From Populus alba (taxonomy: Eukaryota; Streptophyta; Magnoliopsida; Malpighiales; Salicaceae), in NCBI RefSeq assembly GCF_005239225.2, contig NC_133297.1:14434147-14498146 (forward strand): DNA of 64,000 nt. The letters are read 5' to 3'. A program made the translations under genes and the position numbers. The notes beneath the pieces are model-generated. The model was not told the origin of the DNA. It did not search any database and saw only the letters and a program-made list of their open reading frames with translations. Below, in pieces: positions 45,920 through 63,026 of the stretch. Position 1 is the stretch's first letter. The number at the start of each line of letters is the position of its first letter.

Positions 45920-48900
45920 ATGCCACCAATCACTAGAGCAGCTAACTTAAAACATATTGAGGATTCCATTGTAGCGGTCTCACAGGATTACAACCATAAG
46001 TATAAGATGATGGCCGACTTGTTTAAGGGGCAAAACGTCAAAATAGATCAAACCATTGCAAACCATAAGGCTCAGATCAAAGGCATACAGAGCATTGTAG
46101 GTACTATGGCACAACAGTTAGAAATGGCTCTGCATAGGCTCTTGCCAAACTCTAACAGCCTTAGTTAAGACAAAGACAAGCAGGTCTCAGGCATGGAAGG
46201 AATTGATTCAAGGCATAGAAGCTCACAAGAAGAGTACCATCATACAAGGTACTCAAACCTAAACATTTCTTTCCAACCTTCAATGGGGAAGATGTATATC
46301 GATGGCTATACAAGTGCACTCAGTATTTCAAGATAGAAGACATTGTCAACTGTGATAAATTGTTAATAACTTCATATTATTTAGAAGGAGTTGCATTTTA
46401 CTGGCACCAGAACTTCTTAAGGGGCGCAGGAAACCAATGATCTACTTAGAAAGAGTATGTGGAAGCTATCTGTTATCGGTTTGGAGGGCAACATTATCCT
46501 CTTGAGTAATTAATGGAGCTTAAACAACTGGGGAATCTAGAAGAGTACATTCAGAACTTTGATACTCTCTGGAACAAGGCTGAAATCAATGAAAAACAAT
46601 TGCTCATCATATTCCTAGGAGGGTTGGATTTGGAGATCAAAAACATGGTAAAAATGTTGGAACCCAAAACTCTTAAGCATGCTTATAATCTAGCCAGGTT
46701 GCAAGCCGACACGCTATCTTTCAGGAAATTCCCCAGCTCCATTAAACAATACTCCACGCCTATCATCTCCCCACAACCACAACTTACCTCCTCTCCACCA
46801 CCTAACTCCACACAGAATCCAATGACCTCTTATACCACCATATCCAAACCAATCTAACTCCCTAGAACAATACTCCTCCTAACACCATTTACAAAAAAAC
46901 ACTAGTAAACCAACCAAATATATAAAAAAACCAGGAATTTGAGGAAAGGAGGCTTAAGGGGTTATGTTTTTAGTGTGAAGATAAGTTCATTCCTAGCCAC
47001 AAATGTCGAAATAAACGGTTGTATTCACTAAGTATAATGAAAGAAGAGGAAGGTTTCATTGCTGATGAGTCTACAAGATATGAATTCCAGTTGAGAGAGC
47101 TCTCACCTCACATATCTTTGAACACCTTGAAGGGTACGGTAGGGCTAAATACAATGAAAGTCATGGGTAGATTGGACAAAATGATATTGAGCATTTTGAT
47201 AGACTCGGGAAGTACACACAACTTCCTCAACGCTGAGGAGACCCTCAAACTCTAGCTTCAATTAACTGCCATTAAGCCGATAACTGTGCAAGCAACTAAT
47301 GGCGAAAGAATGGTCTGCAAATCATTATGCAAAGGCCTTAGGTGGATGATGCAAGGGATAAGTTTTATGACTGACGTGTTCATCATAGATTTAAGTAATT
47401 GTGAGATGGTGTTGGGTATACAATGGTTATTTTTATTATGCGACATATTATGCAACTACAAACACTTGTGAATGTCATTTGACTAGCAAGGGAAAATAGT
47501 GTTGCTCAAGAGGGAAAATCCACCAAACATTGAGCTGGAACATCTAAGCTCTCTAGTCGGGAGCCACTATCAAGTGGATGGGTATCATTTATGTAATCTG
47601 CAAATGGTAGAAGAGGATGAAGAGTTTATTTTTGAGTCATTTACTCACTCCTTTCACCCTATAGGTAGTCAAGAAAACCAGCTGCAGAGTCTTTTGGCAG
47701 ACTATCCAGACTTATTTCAGGAACCTAAGGGGTTGCCCCCTCTTAGATCACATAATCCCTCTAAGAGATGGTGGAGAATCGGTTAATTTATAACCTTACA
47801 GATATTTTGGCCTTCAAAAGGACACGTTGAAAGAGATGGTGATAGAGATGTTGACGACTAAAATCATAAAAACCAGTAACAACCTTTTTGCTTTGCTAGT
47901 GATTCTTGTTAAGAAAAAGGATTCTACGTGGAGACTATATGTAGACTACAGAGCTTTGAATAAACTCACCATCAAGGATAAGTACCCTATTCCCATGATC
48001 GAGGAGCTGTTAGAAGAATTAGTGAGAGCTACTATCTTCTCCAAGATCGACTTAAGGTCCGGCTATCATCAGATTTGAATGGCTAGAGGAGAAGAATTTA
48101 AAACTGCTTTCAAAACCCATAATGGTCACTACGAATTCTTGGTTATGCCTTTTGGGCTAACCAGTGCTTTAGCCACCTTCTAGAGTTTAATGAATGAGAT
48201 TTTTCAGAGAGTATCTATGGAAATTTATCTTATTATTCTTTGATGACATATTGGTGTATAGCTATACACTTACAGGTCATTACAAGCACCTAGTTACAGT
48301 CCTCAACTTGTTAAGAGAACACAACTGGTAGCAACGGCTAGCAAATGTTTCTTTGGTAGAAAGCAAGTGAAGTACTTGGGCTACATTATTTTTTAGCAAG
48401 GAGTGGCGACAGACCCTTACAAGATACATGCCATTGTAGACTGGCCATTACCCATATGATTGAAGTAGCTAAGGGGGTTTCTTGGGTTGACATGTTACTA
48501 CATAGAAGGTTTATTAAAGGCTATGGTAACATTTGTAAGCCCTAACTCAATTGCTTAATAAGAAGGCTAGTGGATGGAATGAGGTGATTACTAAAGCATT
48601 CAATCTGTTGAAAAGAGTAATAACCAGTGCTTTAGTACTAGCTCTACCAGACTTCAACAAAACATCTATAATCAAAACCGATGCATCCATGTCAAGAGTA
48701 GGAGCAGTCCTTATGCAAGAAGGGCATCCCATCGCATTCATTAGCAAGTCATTGGGTTTGAAACAACAAGTCATGTCAGTCTATAAGAGGGAGATGATGG
48801 CCATTCTCCCCATGCAATTACAAAATGGAAACATTATCTTTGGGGATGCCACTTCATCATATACATATATCACATAAGCTTAAAGCATCTTCTACAACAA

Positions 48901-49640
48901 AAGATGACCACCCCTACACAACATTTATGGTTTGTGAAGTTATTAGGGTATGACTATGAAATAAAATGCAAACAAGGCAAAGAAAACATGCCAACAAATG
49001 CTCTCTCCAGGTTCCCCAACAATGAAGTCTACGCCCTAACAACTTCTACCATTTCGACCAACCTCCTAGCCGAACTCAGGAAGTCCTATTAAGGAGATTG
49101 TGTCGTTCAAGAAATTATAAAAAATCTGCTAGGGTCTACCAACGCACATCCGAACTACACATGGGTGAATGATCACCTTAACATGAAAGGAAAGGTGGTC
49201 GTTGGCAAGGATCCAGAGAAGTGAGAGAAGGAGTGAGAGAAGTTTCGAAATTAATGAATATGTATACCTCAAGCTTTAACCATATAGGAAACAGTTAGTG
49301 GCACGCAGATTATAATAAAAATTAGCTGCAAAGCATTACAGGCCTTATCAGGTAATAGCCAAGATAGGAAGTGTGGCCTATAAACTCAATATGGCGCCCA
49401 CAACTCTTATTCATCCAGTGTTCCACATATCTCAACTTAAAAGGCATGCGGGTAATTACATAGTACATAGTGATCCTCCTATGATGCTGCGAACCTCTGT
49501 CTTGCAACCAAGAACCATTTTAGATAGATGAATGGCAAAACAACATAATCAAGCAATCACTCAAGTTTTGGTACTTTGGGAAGGACTCTCCCCTGCTGAT
49601 GCAACCTGGGAGGACATGGAGGAATTAAAGTTGTGATTTC
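45920..49640 (+). pseudogene. Gypsy gag-pol remnant, integrase core missing
   Basis: Gag starts at 45920 (MPPITRAANLKHIEDS), stops at 46168, and resumes through YRWLYKCTQYFKIED and NLEEYIQNFDTLWNKAEI to a degraded zinc finger near 46970. Protease at about 47190-47240 reads ILIDSGSTHNFLN. Reverse transcriptase lies at 47830-48270, with [23 protein letters not shown] and FDDILVYS (YVDD equivalent), broken by stops and one shift. RNase H near 48660-48800 reads IIKTDASMSRVGAVLMQEG. After VVVGKDPEK (about 49210) the sequence jumps to the C-terminal integrase tail (YRPYQVIAKIGSVAYKL, HPVFHISQLK at about 49340-49440). A chromodomain at 49565-49670 (LWEGLSPADATWEDMEEL) follows. The zinc-binding and D,D,E core of integrase are gone. 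Confidence 0.87.
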
Positions 49641-49685
49641 CACGATTCAACCTTGAGGACAAGGTTGGTTTCAAGGAGGGCCAAT

Positions 49686-50100
49686 TGTTACCCGCTGAAG
49701 AAGAAAGTGAAGAAGATGAAGAAGAAACCCATGTTATAAATTCAAAAACATAGTAGCTGTTGCAAATCCATCCGCAACATTTCAATTATAGCCAAATGCA
49801 CCATTTTATTTTCCATAAATAAACTTCACGTCAGTATACGCACCATTTTAGTTTTTATTTATAAGGTTCCTAAAACCCTGTAGAAGGCTGAGTGCTTTAT
49901 ATATACGTGCATTGTAACAGACTAAAGGACAAGGATTGAAATAATTAACTTATGAACTCCTTTATTCAGGAAGCAACAATCTGTGTTTTGTTCGTGTTCT
50001 TATCAACTTCATCACAGTAACACCATCCACTAATATTCCTTCTACCCACCCCGTAGCAACCACTTTCCAGATAGGCACCATTCGTCTCTCCCCTATAACA
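49686..50100 (+). repeat. 3' LTR of gypsy element
   Basis: 415 bp, TGTTACC...ATAACA. It is followed by the duplication AGTTT. Confidence 0.9.
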
Positions 50101-50105
50101 AGTTT

Positions 50106-50284
50106 GGTAGTTGGAGATTGTGTCCCTCATCAATGGCCAGGGTTATTTAGCAGCCACGGTCTGCTCTTCTTCGTACAACAATGTGTTGAACTATTTCAGC
50201 AAGTAAGATCGATATCCAGTATCCAATTTTAGCACAGCATTATCCACAACTCGTTTTGATCAGGCTTCATTGCAAGAAATAATA
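50106..50284. other. Short host spacer between gypsy and copia C insertions
   Basis: About 180 bases of ordinary sequence separate the two elements. When the insertions are removed it joins 45288-45465 upstream and 55583 onward downstream. Confidence 0.6.
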
Positions 50285-50289
50285 TATTC

Positions 50290-50643
50290 TGTTGAAGAAT
50301 GACGATGATAAGAAGCTGCTAGAAGAAAAAGGATGATTCTCTTCGGCTGGTTTTCTTCCATTAGCTTATTAGTCTGTTATTTAACTTTCTGTTATTTTCT
50401 TCTTTTTACTTTTCTGTTAGTCTGTTACTATGTTAATATAACGTGGGCAGTAGGTCATCCCTCTCTCGTGTGATAGCAGCCCTGACGTGTATATATATAC
50501 ATATATAAGTCTGCATTCTTTTGTAATAGAGAAAAAAAAGAATAATATACAGAAAACATTTAAGCAGTGTTCTTCACAGAAGAACAATCAAACCATCTCT
50601 CGCTCTCTCATTATTTCTTCTGCAACTTTTATCATTTGTTACA
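50290..50643 (+). repeat. 5' LTR of copia C
   Basis: 354 bp, with a TATA-like TATATAAG near 50502-50509. Confidence 0.95.
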
Positions 50644-50655
50644 TGGTATCAGAGC
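50644..50655 (+). other. Primer-binding site of copia C (tRNA-iMet)
   Basis: TGGTATCAGAGC directly after the 5' LTR. Confidence 0.93.
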
Positions 50656-50675
50656 TTCTGGCTCTCTAGAAAACT

Positions 50676-53600
50676 ATGGAAACAGAAAACCAACAAACAC
50701 CAACCTCAACCATGCATTCAACCTCACGCTTCCACAACCTATCAGATCAAAATAATCCATATCGACTTGACAACGGTGATACATCAGTTCTCAGTCTGGT
50801 AACCGATCTACTAACCACAGAAAACTATGTTACTTGGGCAAAAGCCATGAAAAGGGCTCTTAGAGCCAAGAACAAGCTGGGTTTTGTTGATGGCAGCATA
50901 ACAAAACCAACAGATCCCAACGATCCTCTTCTGGATGCTTGGGAAAGATGCAACAATATGATCATCTCCTGGATTCATAACTCTGTAAGTCCCTCAGTGA
51001 AATCTTCCTTCATTCTTGTAGATAATGCTTATGAAATATGGAGGGAACTCTGTGAGAGGCTGACTCAACAAAATGGACCACGGATTTTCCAATTAAAAGG
51101 AGCTCTAGCAAACTTAACACAAGGAAATGATTTAGTCAACATTTATTATGGAAAGCTAAAATCTATTTGGGATGAGTTAGCATTGCATTGTCCCATGCCC
51201 GAATGTTCTTGTGGACAGATGAGGGTCCTAACTGATCGGTACCAACAAGATTGTGTAATTCAATTCCTCATGGGATTGAATGAAACATACTCCAACATAC
51301 GGGATCAAATCATGCTGATGGATCCAATACCTGGTGTCAACAAGGTTTTCTCCCTCGTTCAACAACAAGAAAAACAGCATCAAATGTTACTCTGCACATC
51401 TACCCCTGATTCAATGGCTCTCTTCACCAGAAACACATCAACAAACTTCAAAACCTTCAACAGACCCTACTGCCCCCATTGTAAGATCCAAGGACACTCT
51501 TTAGAAGATTGTTTCAAAGCTGGAAATGCAAAACCTCCTGTTTACAGCCATTGTAATATGAGTGGTCACTTGGCTGAAAAGTGTTACAAGCTGGTGGGAT
51601 ATCCTCCAGGACACAAGTTGTACAACAAAGGGAAGAAACCAAATGTTCATACCAGAGAAACCAACATGATCATGGGAGAAGATTTTCCAAAGCACCATGT
51701 TGACAAGATGGATTTGATTTCAAATCAATATCAGAAAATTTTACAATTACTCCATGAGAAGCACAACTCAACAGAGACTCATCCGATGGCTTCACACTCA
51801 CCTGCTCCTATGGCCAACACAACAAGTCTCCCATCTATGTCTGGTATCGCAACTTGTCTCTCCACTTCTGCACATACAGTTTTTGATATTACTAATGCTC
51901 CTTGGATTATCAACACAGGAGCTACAGATCATATGATCTGTAGCACTGTATTCTTTACACAAATTACAGCAACAGTGTCCTACAATGTCAAGCTTCCTAA
52001 TGGACAAGAAATTCCAGTCACACACATAGGAACCGTCAAACTTTCAAATTTGATCATCCTTGAAAATGTTCTATGTGTCCCTTCATTTTCTTTCAATCTT
52101 CTTTCTGCGCCAGCACTAACTAAAAGCATTTGTTGCTGCTTCATTTTCCCGTCAAATGTTTGTTTTCTGCAGGACCTTACATCATGGACAACGATTGGAT
52201 TGGGTGAAATGAAGGATGGTTTATATCAATTCCAGCACATTCAAGTATCTCCTACTGCCTTGATGTGCAAATTATCCAAACATTTTGATACTCAACGTTT
52301 GCATTATGCTTGCAGCACAAATACTAGTTTTGTCTTTCATTTATGGCACTGCCGTTTAGGCCATATTTCCAACTCTAGATTGCAATTGATTAGAGATCCT
52401 ATTGTAATCACAAACTCAGGTTCTACTGAAACTCCTTGTTCTGTTTGCCCCATGGCAAGACAACACAAACTTCCTTTTAATCACAGTTCACACAAAACTT
52501 CTTTCAACTTTGAACTTATCCATTGTGACTTATGGGGACCATGTTCTGTGACTGCCTATGATGGAAGTAGATATTTCTTAACAATTGTTGATGATATGTC
52601 TCGCAGCACTTGGGTCTATTTACTCAAAAATAAATCAGACACACAAAGATCCATAGAGTCCTTTTATAACCTCATTAACACCCAATTTGGAACTAGGATT
52701 AAGAACCTAAGAAGTGATAATGGAACAGAGTTTCAGCTGACAGATTTCTATCACAAAAATGGCATCATCCACCAGAAAACCTGTGTCGAGACCCCACAGC
52801 AAAATGGAATAGTGGAGAGAAAACACCAACACATCTTAAATGTTGCTAGAGCCCTTAGATTCCAAGCTAATCTACCCTTAGAGTTTTGGAATGATTGTGT
52901 TCTTACAGCAACCTATCTTATAAACCGTATCCCTACACCCCTGCTACAAAATTAGACACCTTATGCAGCTATATTCAACTATGCTCCTACTTATGATCAT
53001 TTAAGAGTCTTCGGGTGCCTATGTTTTGCTACCACTTTGAGTCAGGGAAGAAGAAAATTTGATTCTCGAGCTAGAAGATGCATTTTCCTTGGCTATCCAT
53101 TTGGGGTGAAAGGTTACAAATTATTAGACTTAGAAACCAATGACACCTTTTTATCCAGAAACGTCACCTTCCATGAGAATATTTTTCCTTTCCACACATC
53201 TGCACCCTCTCCTTCTTCTGATGCAATATCTCCTCTGCTACAACAACAGAACCAACCTTTGTACTCCTCTACCTTAGACCCCCTAAGCACCATTCACACC
53301 TCATTTGATCCAATAACTAACATTTCTTCTTCAACACCTTCCACATCTGCTGATTCATCTCCACCTTCTGCTACATTACCTGAAACGTGTGACACAAGTA
53401 TTACATCTCCTTCTTTCTCACATAGCTCACACCCTCACATTTCCACATCTTCTTCTCCCCCTCATATTCCTCTTCGCAAGTCTAGTAGAATGACACAGGC
53501 TCCCAAGTATTTGCAAGATTTTCACTGTCAGCTGGCCTCCCTCAATTCACCCAATCCAATTCAGGCCACGACAATTAAGGTTCTTCCAGGTAAAAAATTT

Positions 53601-55268
53601 CCCTTGAGTCATGTTATTTCATACAAACAATTCTCTTTACCCTTTCAAGTATTCACTGCATCGATATCCTCTCATACCGAGCCACAGACATATGATCAAG
53701 CTGTCCTTGAACCACACTGGCGCACAATTATGCAAAAGGAGTTGGAGGCATTAGAGTCTAACCATACATGGACATTAACCGATCTACCTCCTGGAAAAAG
53801 ACCTATTGCCTGCAAGTATGTCTATAAGATTAAATATCATGCAGATGGTAGTATTGAAAGATTCAAAGCAAGATTAGTTGCCAAGGGCTACACACAGCAA
53901 GAGGGTATTGACTACCATGAAACATTCTCCCCTGTTGCCAAGCTAGTCACCGTGCGCTGCCTCTTGGCCATTGCAGCTGTACAAGGATGGGGTTTGTATC
54001 AATTTGATATGAATAATGCATTTTTACATGGAGATTTGCAGGAAGAAATATACATGAGGCGTCCTCTTGGATACACCCAAGGGTCCCCTCACCAAGTCTG
54101 CAAACTACTTAAGAGTCTCTATGGTTTAAAACAAGCATCACGACAATGGTACTCCAAGTTCTCTGCTGCCCTGCTTGATTTTGGCTTTTGTCAATCTAAG
54201 TCTGATTACAGTCTCTTCATCAAGCGAGATGTTTCCTCTTTCACAGCATTGCTGGTATATGTCGATGACATTATAGTGGCAAGTGACTCCCCTCTTGTTG
54301 TTGAAGAAATCAAGGTCTTTCTTAATAACAAATTTAAGATCAAAGACTTGGGAACATTACGTTATTTCCTTGGGCTTGAAATAGCCAGAACAGCACAAGG
54401 AATACAAATTTGTCAGAGGAAATATGCTCTGGACATCTTAGCCAGTTCAGGCACTTTGGGGTCTCGGCCTTCCAAACTCCCCATGGAGCAAAACCTGCGA
54501 CTTAGCAAAGACAAAGGTGACATCCTCTCTGATCCTACCTGCTACAGGAAGCTAGTTGGCAAACTTCTATATTTAACGATTACCAGGCCAGATATATCTT
54601 ATAGTGTGCAGATTTTAAGTCAGTTCATGGATTGTCCTACTAATCTTCACTTAACAGCTGCCTTCAAAGTCCTGAAATATCTTAAAGGAGCACCAGGGCA
54701 AGGCCTTTTCTTCCCTTCTATCAACACTTTGGATCTCATCGCATACTGTGATTCTGATTGGGCATCATGTCCTGACACCAGACGTTCAGTTTCTGGTTTT
54801 TGCATATTTCTTGGCTCATCTTTGATCTCTTGGAAATCCAAGAAGCAATCGGTTGTTTCTCGATCTTCAGCAGAGGCTGAATACCAAGCCATGGCCACCA
54901 CTGGTTCAGAAATTACATGGCTACGTTATCTCCTCACAGACCTACAAGTTTCGCATCCTCATGCTGCTGCATTACATTGCGATAACAAAGCTGCATTAGA
55001 CATTGCTTCGAACCCAGTATTCCACGAAAGGACCAAACATATCGAGATAGACTGTCATCTAATCCGTGACAAGATTCAAGAAGGAATTCTGAAGACTGCA
55101 CATATTTCTACAAAGTTCCAATTGGCTGACGTATTTACAAAAGCTCTCCCTGCAACATTACTCTCCTCTCATATCTCCAAGATGGGAATCGTAAATTACT
55201 ATTCTCCATCTTGTGGGGGGATGTTGAAGAATGACGATGATAAGAAGCTGCTAGAAGAAAAAGGATGA
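50676..55268 (+). pseudogene. Copia C gag-pol polyprotein with one in-frame amber and a protease active-site change
   Basis: A single frame of 1,531 codons runs from 50676 to the TGA at 55266-55268, inside the 3' LTR. It is interrupted only by TAG at 52953-52955 (codon 760, where Lys is usual before TPY). Capsid lies at about 25-240, with NYVTWAKAMKRALRAKNKLG. CCHC-like knuckles lie at about 268-310. The protease motif at about 410-416 reads IINTGATDH, so the catalytic Asp of D(S/T)GAT is Asn at 413. Integrase keeps the HHCC finger and its D, D, E (HCDLWGP, RSDNGTEF, GIVERKH). After the stop, RT has YVDDIIVAS (about 54260) and RNase H has YCDSDWASC. The changes disable self-processing and most Pol production unless the amber is read through. 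Confidence 0.93.
51921..51944. repeat. Perfect 24-bp palindrome in copia C protease region
   Basis: GCTACAGATCAT followed immediately by its reverse complement. It encodes ATDHMICS just after the protease active site. Confidence 0.95.
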
Positions 55269-55577
55269 TTCTCTTCGGCTGGTTTTCTTCCATTAGCTTA
55301 TTAGTCTGTTATTTAACTTTCTGTTATTTTCTTCTTTTTACTTTTCTGTTAGTCTGTTACTATGTTAATATAACGTGGGCAGTAGGTCATCCCTCTCTCG
55401 TGTGATAGCAGCCCTGACATATATATATATATACATATATAAGTCTGCATTCTTTTGTAATAGAGAAAAAAAAGAATAATATACAGAAAACATTTAAGCA
55501 GTGTTCTTCACATAAGAACAATCAAACCATCTCTCGCTCTCTCATTATTTCTTCTGCAACTTTTATCATTTGTTACA
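55222..55577 (+). repeat. 3' LTR of copia C
   Basis: 356 bp, almost identical to 50290-50643. The polyprotein frame ends inside its first 50 bases. Confidence 0.95.
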
Positions 55578-55582
55578 TATTC

Positions 55583-55817
55583 TGTTAAAGATAATCCTTC
55601 GCGTGGATCGGTAGCAGAATTCGTATTCTGTTTGCTGACTTGCTAGTTATAGATCGTTACTCTTAGACTTGTACCTAACATTCCCACCTAAGAAAGTAGC
55701 TCTTTAATCAACTGGTTTGATCAAAATGATTCCAATCTGAACTCGGAGTTACATTTACTGGAACAACTTTGAAAAGGAAAGGATCAATTTCAGAATGAAG
55801 GATGTTAAAGCTGTGAA

Positions 55818-55848
<31 letters not shown>

Positions 55849-56056
55849 GTGCATGTATTTATATTTGTATAGAATACATAACATCCTTGTGTGTTGCAAA
55901 ACGATCTATCTATAACCAGTTCTAGCTGCCTAACATTTTTGTATCACAGGAAAGGATGGGAAAAAATCAGTACTTCCGACACTGTTGATTTTATTGTTTT
56001 GCGATAGAGGGAGTACTAAGAAACTTCAGCAGGATTTTTTTATTTTATTTTTTTCT
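55583..56056 (-). other. Downstream flank / probable 3' UTR of the GLR gene
   Basis: About 470 bases between copia C and the GLR stop codon. It contains an (AT)n run at 55824-55848. The GLR 3' UTR and its poly(A) site must lie here or read into the retroelement on the opposite strand. Confidence 0.45.
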
Positions 56057-60606
<4,550 letters not shown>

Positions 60607-63020
60607 GGTAACTAACCAAGCTTGCAGTCAAATTAAAAATAAATAAATGATTCTCCACGTCAAGCAACCATTTTGTTTCTTCAATGTAATAAGTACCTGC
60701 CAATGATGAAACACAAGCACAGACACGTGTTAATGAGCATCGAAAACCGAATTCAGAATAGCAACAAAATATAATAAAGTAGACAAACAAGCTGTGGAGC
60801 CCACATGCCAGGGAAGAAAAACAAAGAAGGAAGGATGCTGCGGTGTAGTGGAATATTTTGGTATGGCTTTAAGCTTTAGCTTAGATTCAGATTTAAGATG
60901 TTAGCATATATTAGTTATTACCTTGAAGCCCAAATACGGGAACTGGTTTGAACAGTTGAGTGCATCATAATTAAGCTTTGAGGATGTAATGAAAAAACAA
61001 GGATCAAGAGAGTGGACAAAAGCTCTAAACAGTCTTGCAAGCTCAAGTAAGGAATGATTCTCTCCTTTTGTGTCTGCTTGTTTTATTATTCTCTGGTGTG
61101 CTTAAGCTTTTTGCAAAGGACCATGGCTAGCATTTACTACAATTTAATAATAATAATAATAAGAGTTAAAGGAACTCTAATATAATATGTTTGGGATTGG
61201 CGGTACAAATATAGATAAGTTAAAATTAATTATTTTTTATATTTTTGAATAGTTAATTAGTTAATATTAAAAATAATTTTAAAAAATAAAAATATATTAT
61301 TTTCATATATTTCTATGCAAAAACTATTACTATATTCTCAAACATTTATGTAATCATATTGCGGACCATGCTTGCTATTCTATATTTCTTTGTGTAGTAG
61401 AAATCCATCATGTGATCCCTAAAGTTTTAAAAATTAGCAAAATTACCCTTTTTATTTCAAGTTATTTTAGGATTTCTTTTCTCTTTTTTGTTATAAAGGA
61501 GAGATTCAAACTTAAAGCCTCTTGAAGGAGAGAAGACACTGATACTAATTGAGTTACAACTCTCCTTTTTTAAAAAAATAAATTAATTAATATGAGATGT
61601 TAGCCCTTGTATTCTTAATTTGTAGTCAAACATGTATGGTCAATCATAGCGACTACAAACTGAACTGTTGTGCCTAAAATTAAAGTGTAACGGTCAATTT
61701 AATCAATTTCCAAAACTTGAGGTATCAAGACATGAATTTACTTTTAAGAAGAAAAACAAATACATCAAATGACCCTTCTTGATTTGATAGCAAATTATAA
61801 TATGGTCACTATATGATGTGGGTCCAACGGCTATGCGTGGGAAACATGTGGGCATCGTTTATTTATTTGATGTTTATCTTAATTATAATTTATAATATTT
61901 GACTAATCAAGAAACCCTAAAAAATTTGGAATTTTGGCCTTGTTGAAGCTACAAAAGTCATCCATGCTCGTGGAAGTTTGGAAGCATTTCCATTTAGTGC
62001 CCAATAATCGTGCCATTCACGAATACTTATCGTGTCTACTTGTAATGCATATGTAATTGTGAAGTACCCATGCCATGCACGCTTTAGGTGGAATTCCAAG
62101 TTAATTTCAAAAGCAGAAGGACAATATGCATGTACTATACTATAGATGTGTTTTTTATTCTCATAAAATTTGTTAATTAAGGAAGGAAGGTCTAATACAA
62201 TGAATTAAAAAATATATATTAATAGGTAAATAAAAAAATTATGATTTTAAACTCATATAAACCAAATTTTATTTTGCCAAATTTTCTAATAAACATGCTA
62301 AGAAAATTGACACGGAGAAAAAAAGAGAGATAGAATATAAAACAAAAACTAAAATATTCAAATATAACTCATAACCATATAAAAATAGCATGTCACTTCA
62401 TCAAAAAACCAATTACTACATTTCCTTTCATAGATAACACATCTAAATTAGTTAAAGCCTTTACCTTTTTATTTATGCTACTCCACATAAGGACATATAA
62501 AGAATCCAAATCAAGCAAAAAATATAGCATTATCCTGTACTTTCTTAGCTACCAAACAAATAGGTTACTTATAGAAACAATAAAAAAGAAATCATATTAC
62601 TAAACAAACAATTTCTCTCCCCCCCTAATGACCTAAGCTTAACCATAAATTATCTTCTCTTCACTTCACTATTTATCCAACCAAAAAACCATATTTGATA
62701 CTTAAACAAACTCAAAATTCACTAATATATTTTTCTTAGTTAGCTAAATACTTAAACTATAAATTATAAATCATTACCCAACTTTTTCACCAACCAACCA
62801 AGAACCCATATCATCAACAAAAATAATCATCCACTAAACCAAGTAAAAAAAAAAAATAAACATTTAAAACACTACCTAAAATTCAAAAAACAATCTTCCT
62901 ATATTACCAACATGCAAAAATTAACAAAACCCATAAAAACCTAAAGCACATAAACTAAATAGCAAATAAATTACCTTCAAATCAGGTAAAAACCATAACC
63001 CAAACTTAGGATTTAACAAT
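60607..63020. other. Upstream region of GLR gene and AT-rich intergenic sequence
   Basis: 60607-60860 probably holds the GLR 5' leader and promoter (minus strand); the transcription start is not determinable. Beyond this the sequence is AT-rich with a (TAA)n run near 61148-61163 and no recognisable gene. The open frame at 61917-62099 (minus) has no similarity that I recognise. Confidence 0.45.
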
Positions 63021-63026
63021 GTCAAG

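Larger units (their letters stand above)
45466..50100 (+). mobile_element. Ty3/gypsy chromovirus-like LTR retrotransposon, integrase core deleted
   Basis: The LTRs at 45466-45883 (418 bp) and 49686-50100 (415 bp) begin TGTTAC and end GTAACA or ATAACA. The target duplication AGTTT is at 45461-45465 and 50101-50105. A primer site TGGTATTAGAGC (one mismatch to the tRNA-iMet site) is at about 45887. The polypurine-like AAGGAGGGCCAAT precedes the 3' LTR. The internal order, gag, protease, RT, RNase H, chromodomain, is that of gypsy chromoviruses, but the integrase core is absent. The LTRs differ at many positions, so the insertion is of moderate age. Confidence 0.9.
50290..55577 (+). mobile_element. 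Young, nearly intact Ty1/copia retrotransposon C
   Basis: The LTRs at 50290-50643 and 55222-55577 begin TGTTGAAG and end GTTACA. The target duplication TATTC is at 50285-50289 and 55578-55582. The primer site TGGTATCAGAGC is at 50644-50655, and the polypurine tract TGTGGGGGGA lies just before the 3' LTR. The two LTRs are nearly identical: I count about three base changes plus a 2-bp difference in an AT run. The insertion is therefore recent. The internal frame is open for its whole length apart from one amber codon. Confidence 0.95.
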
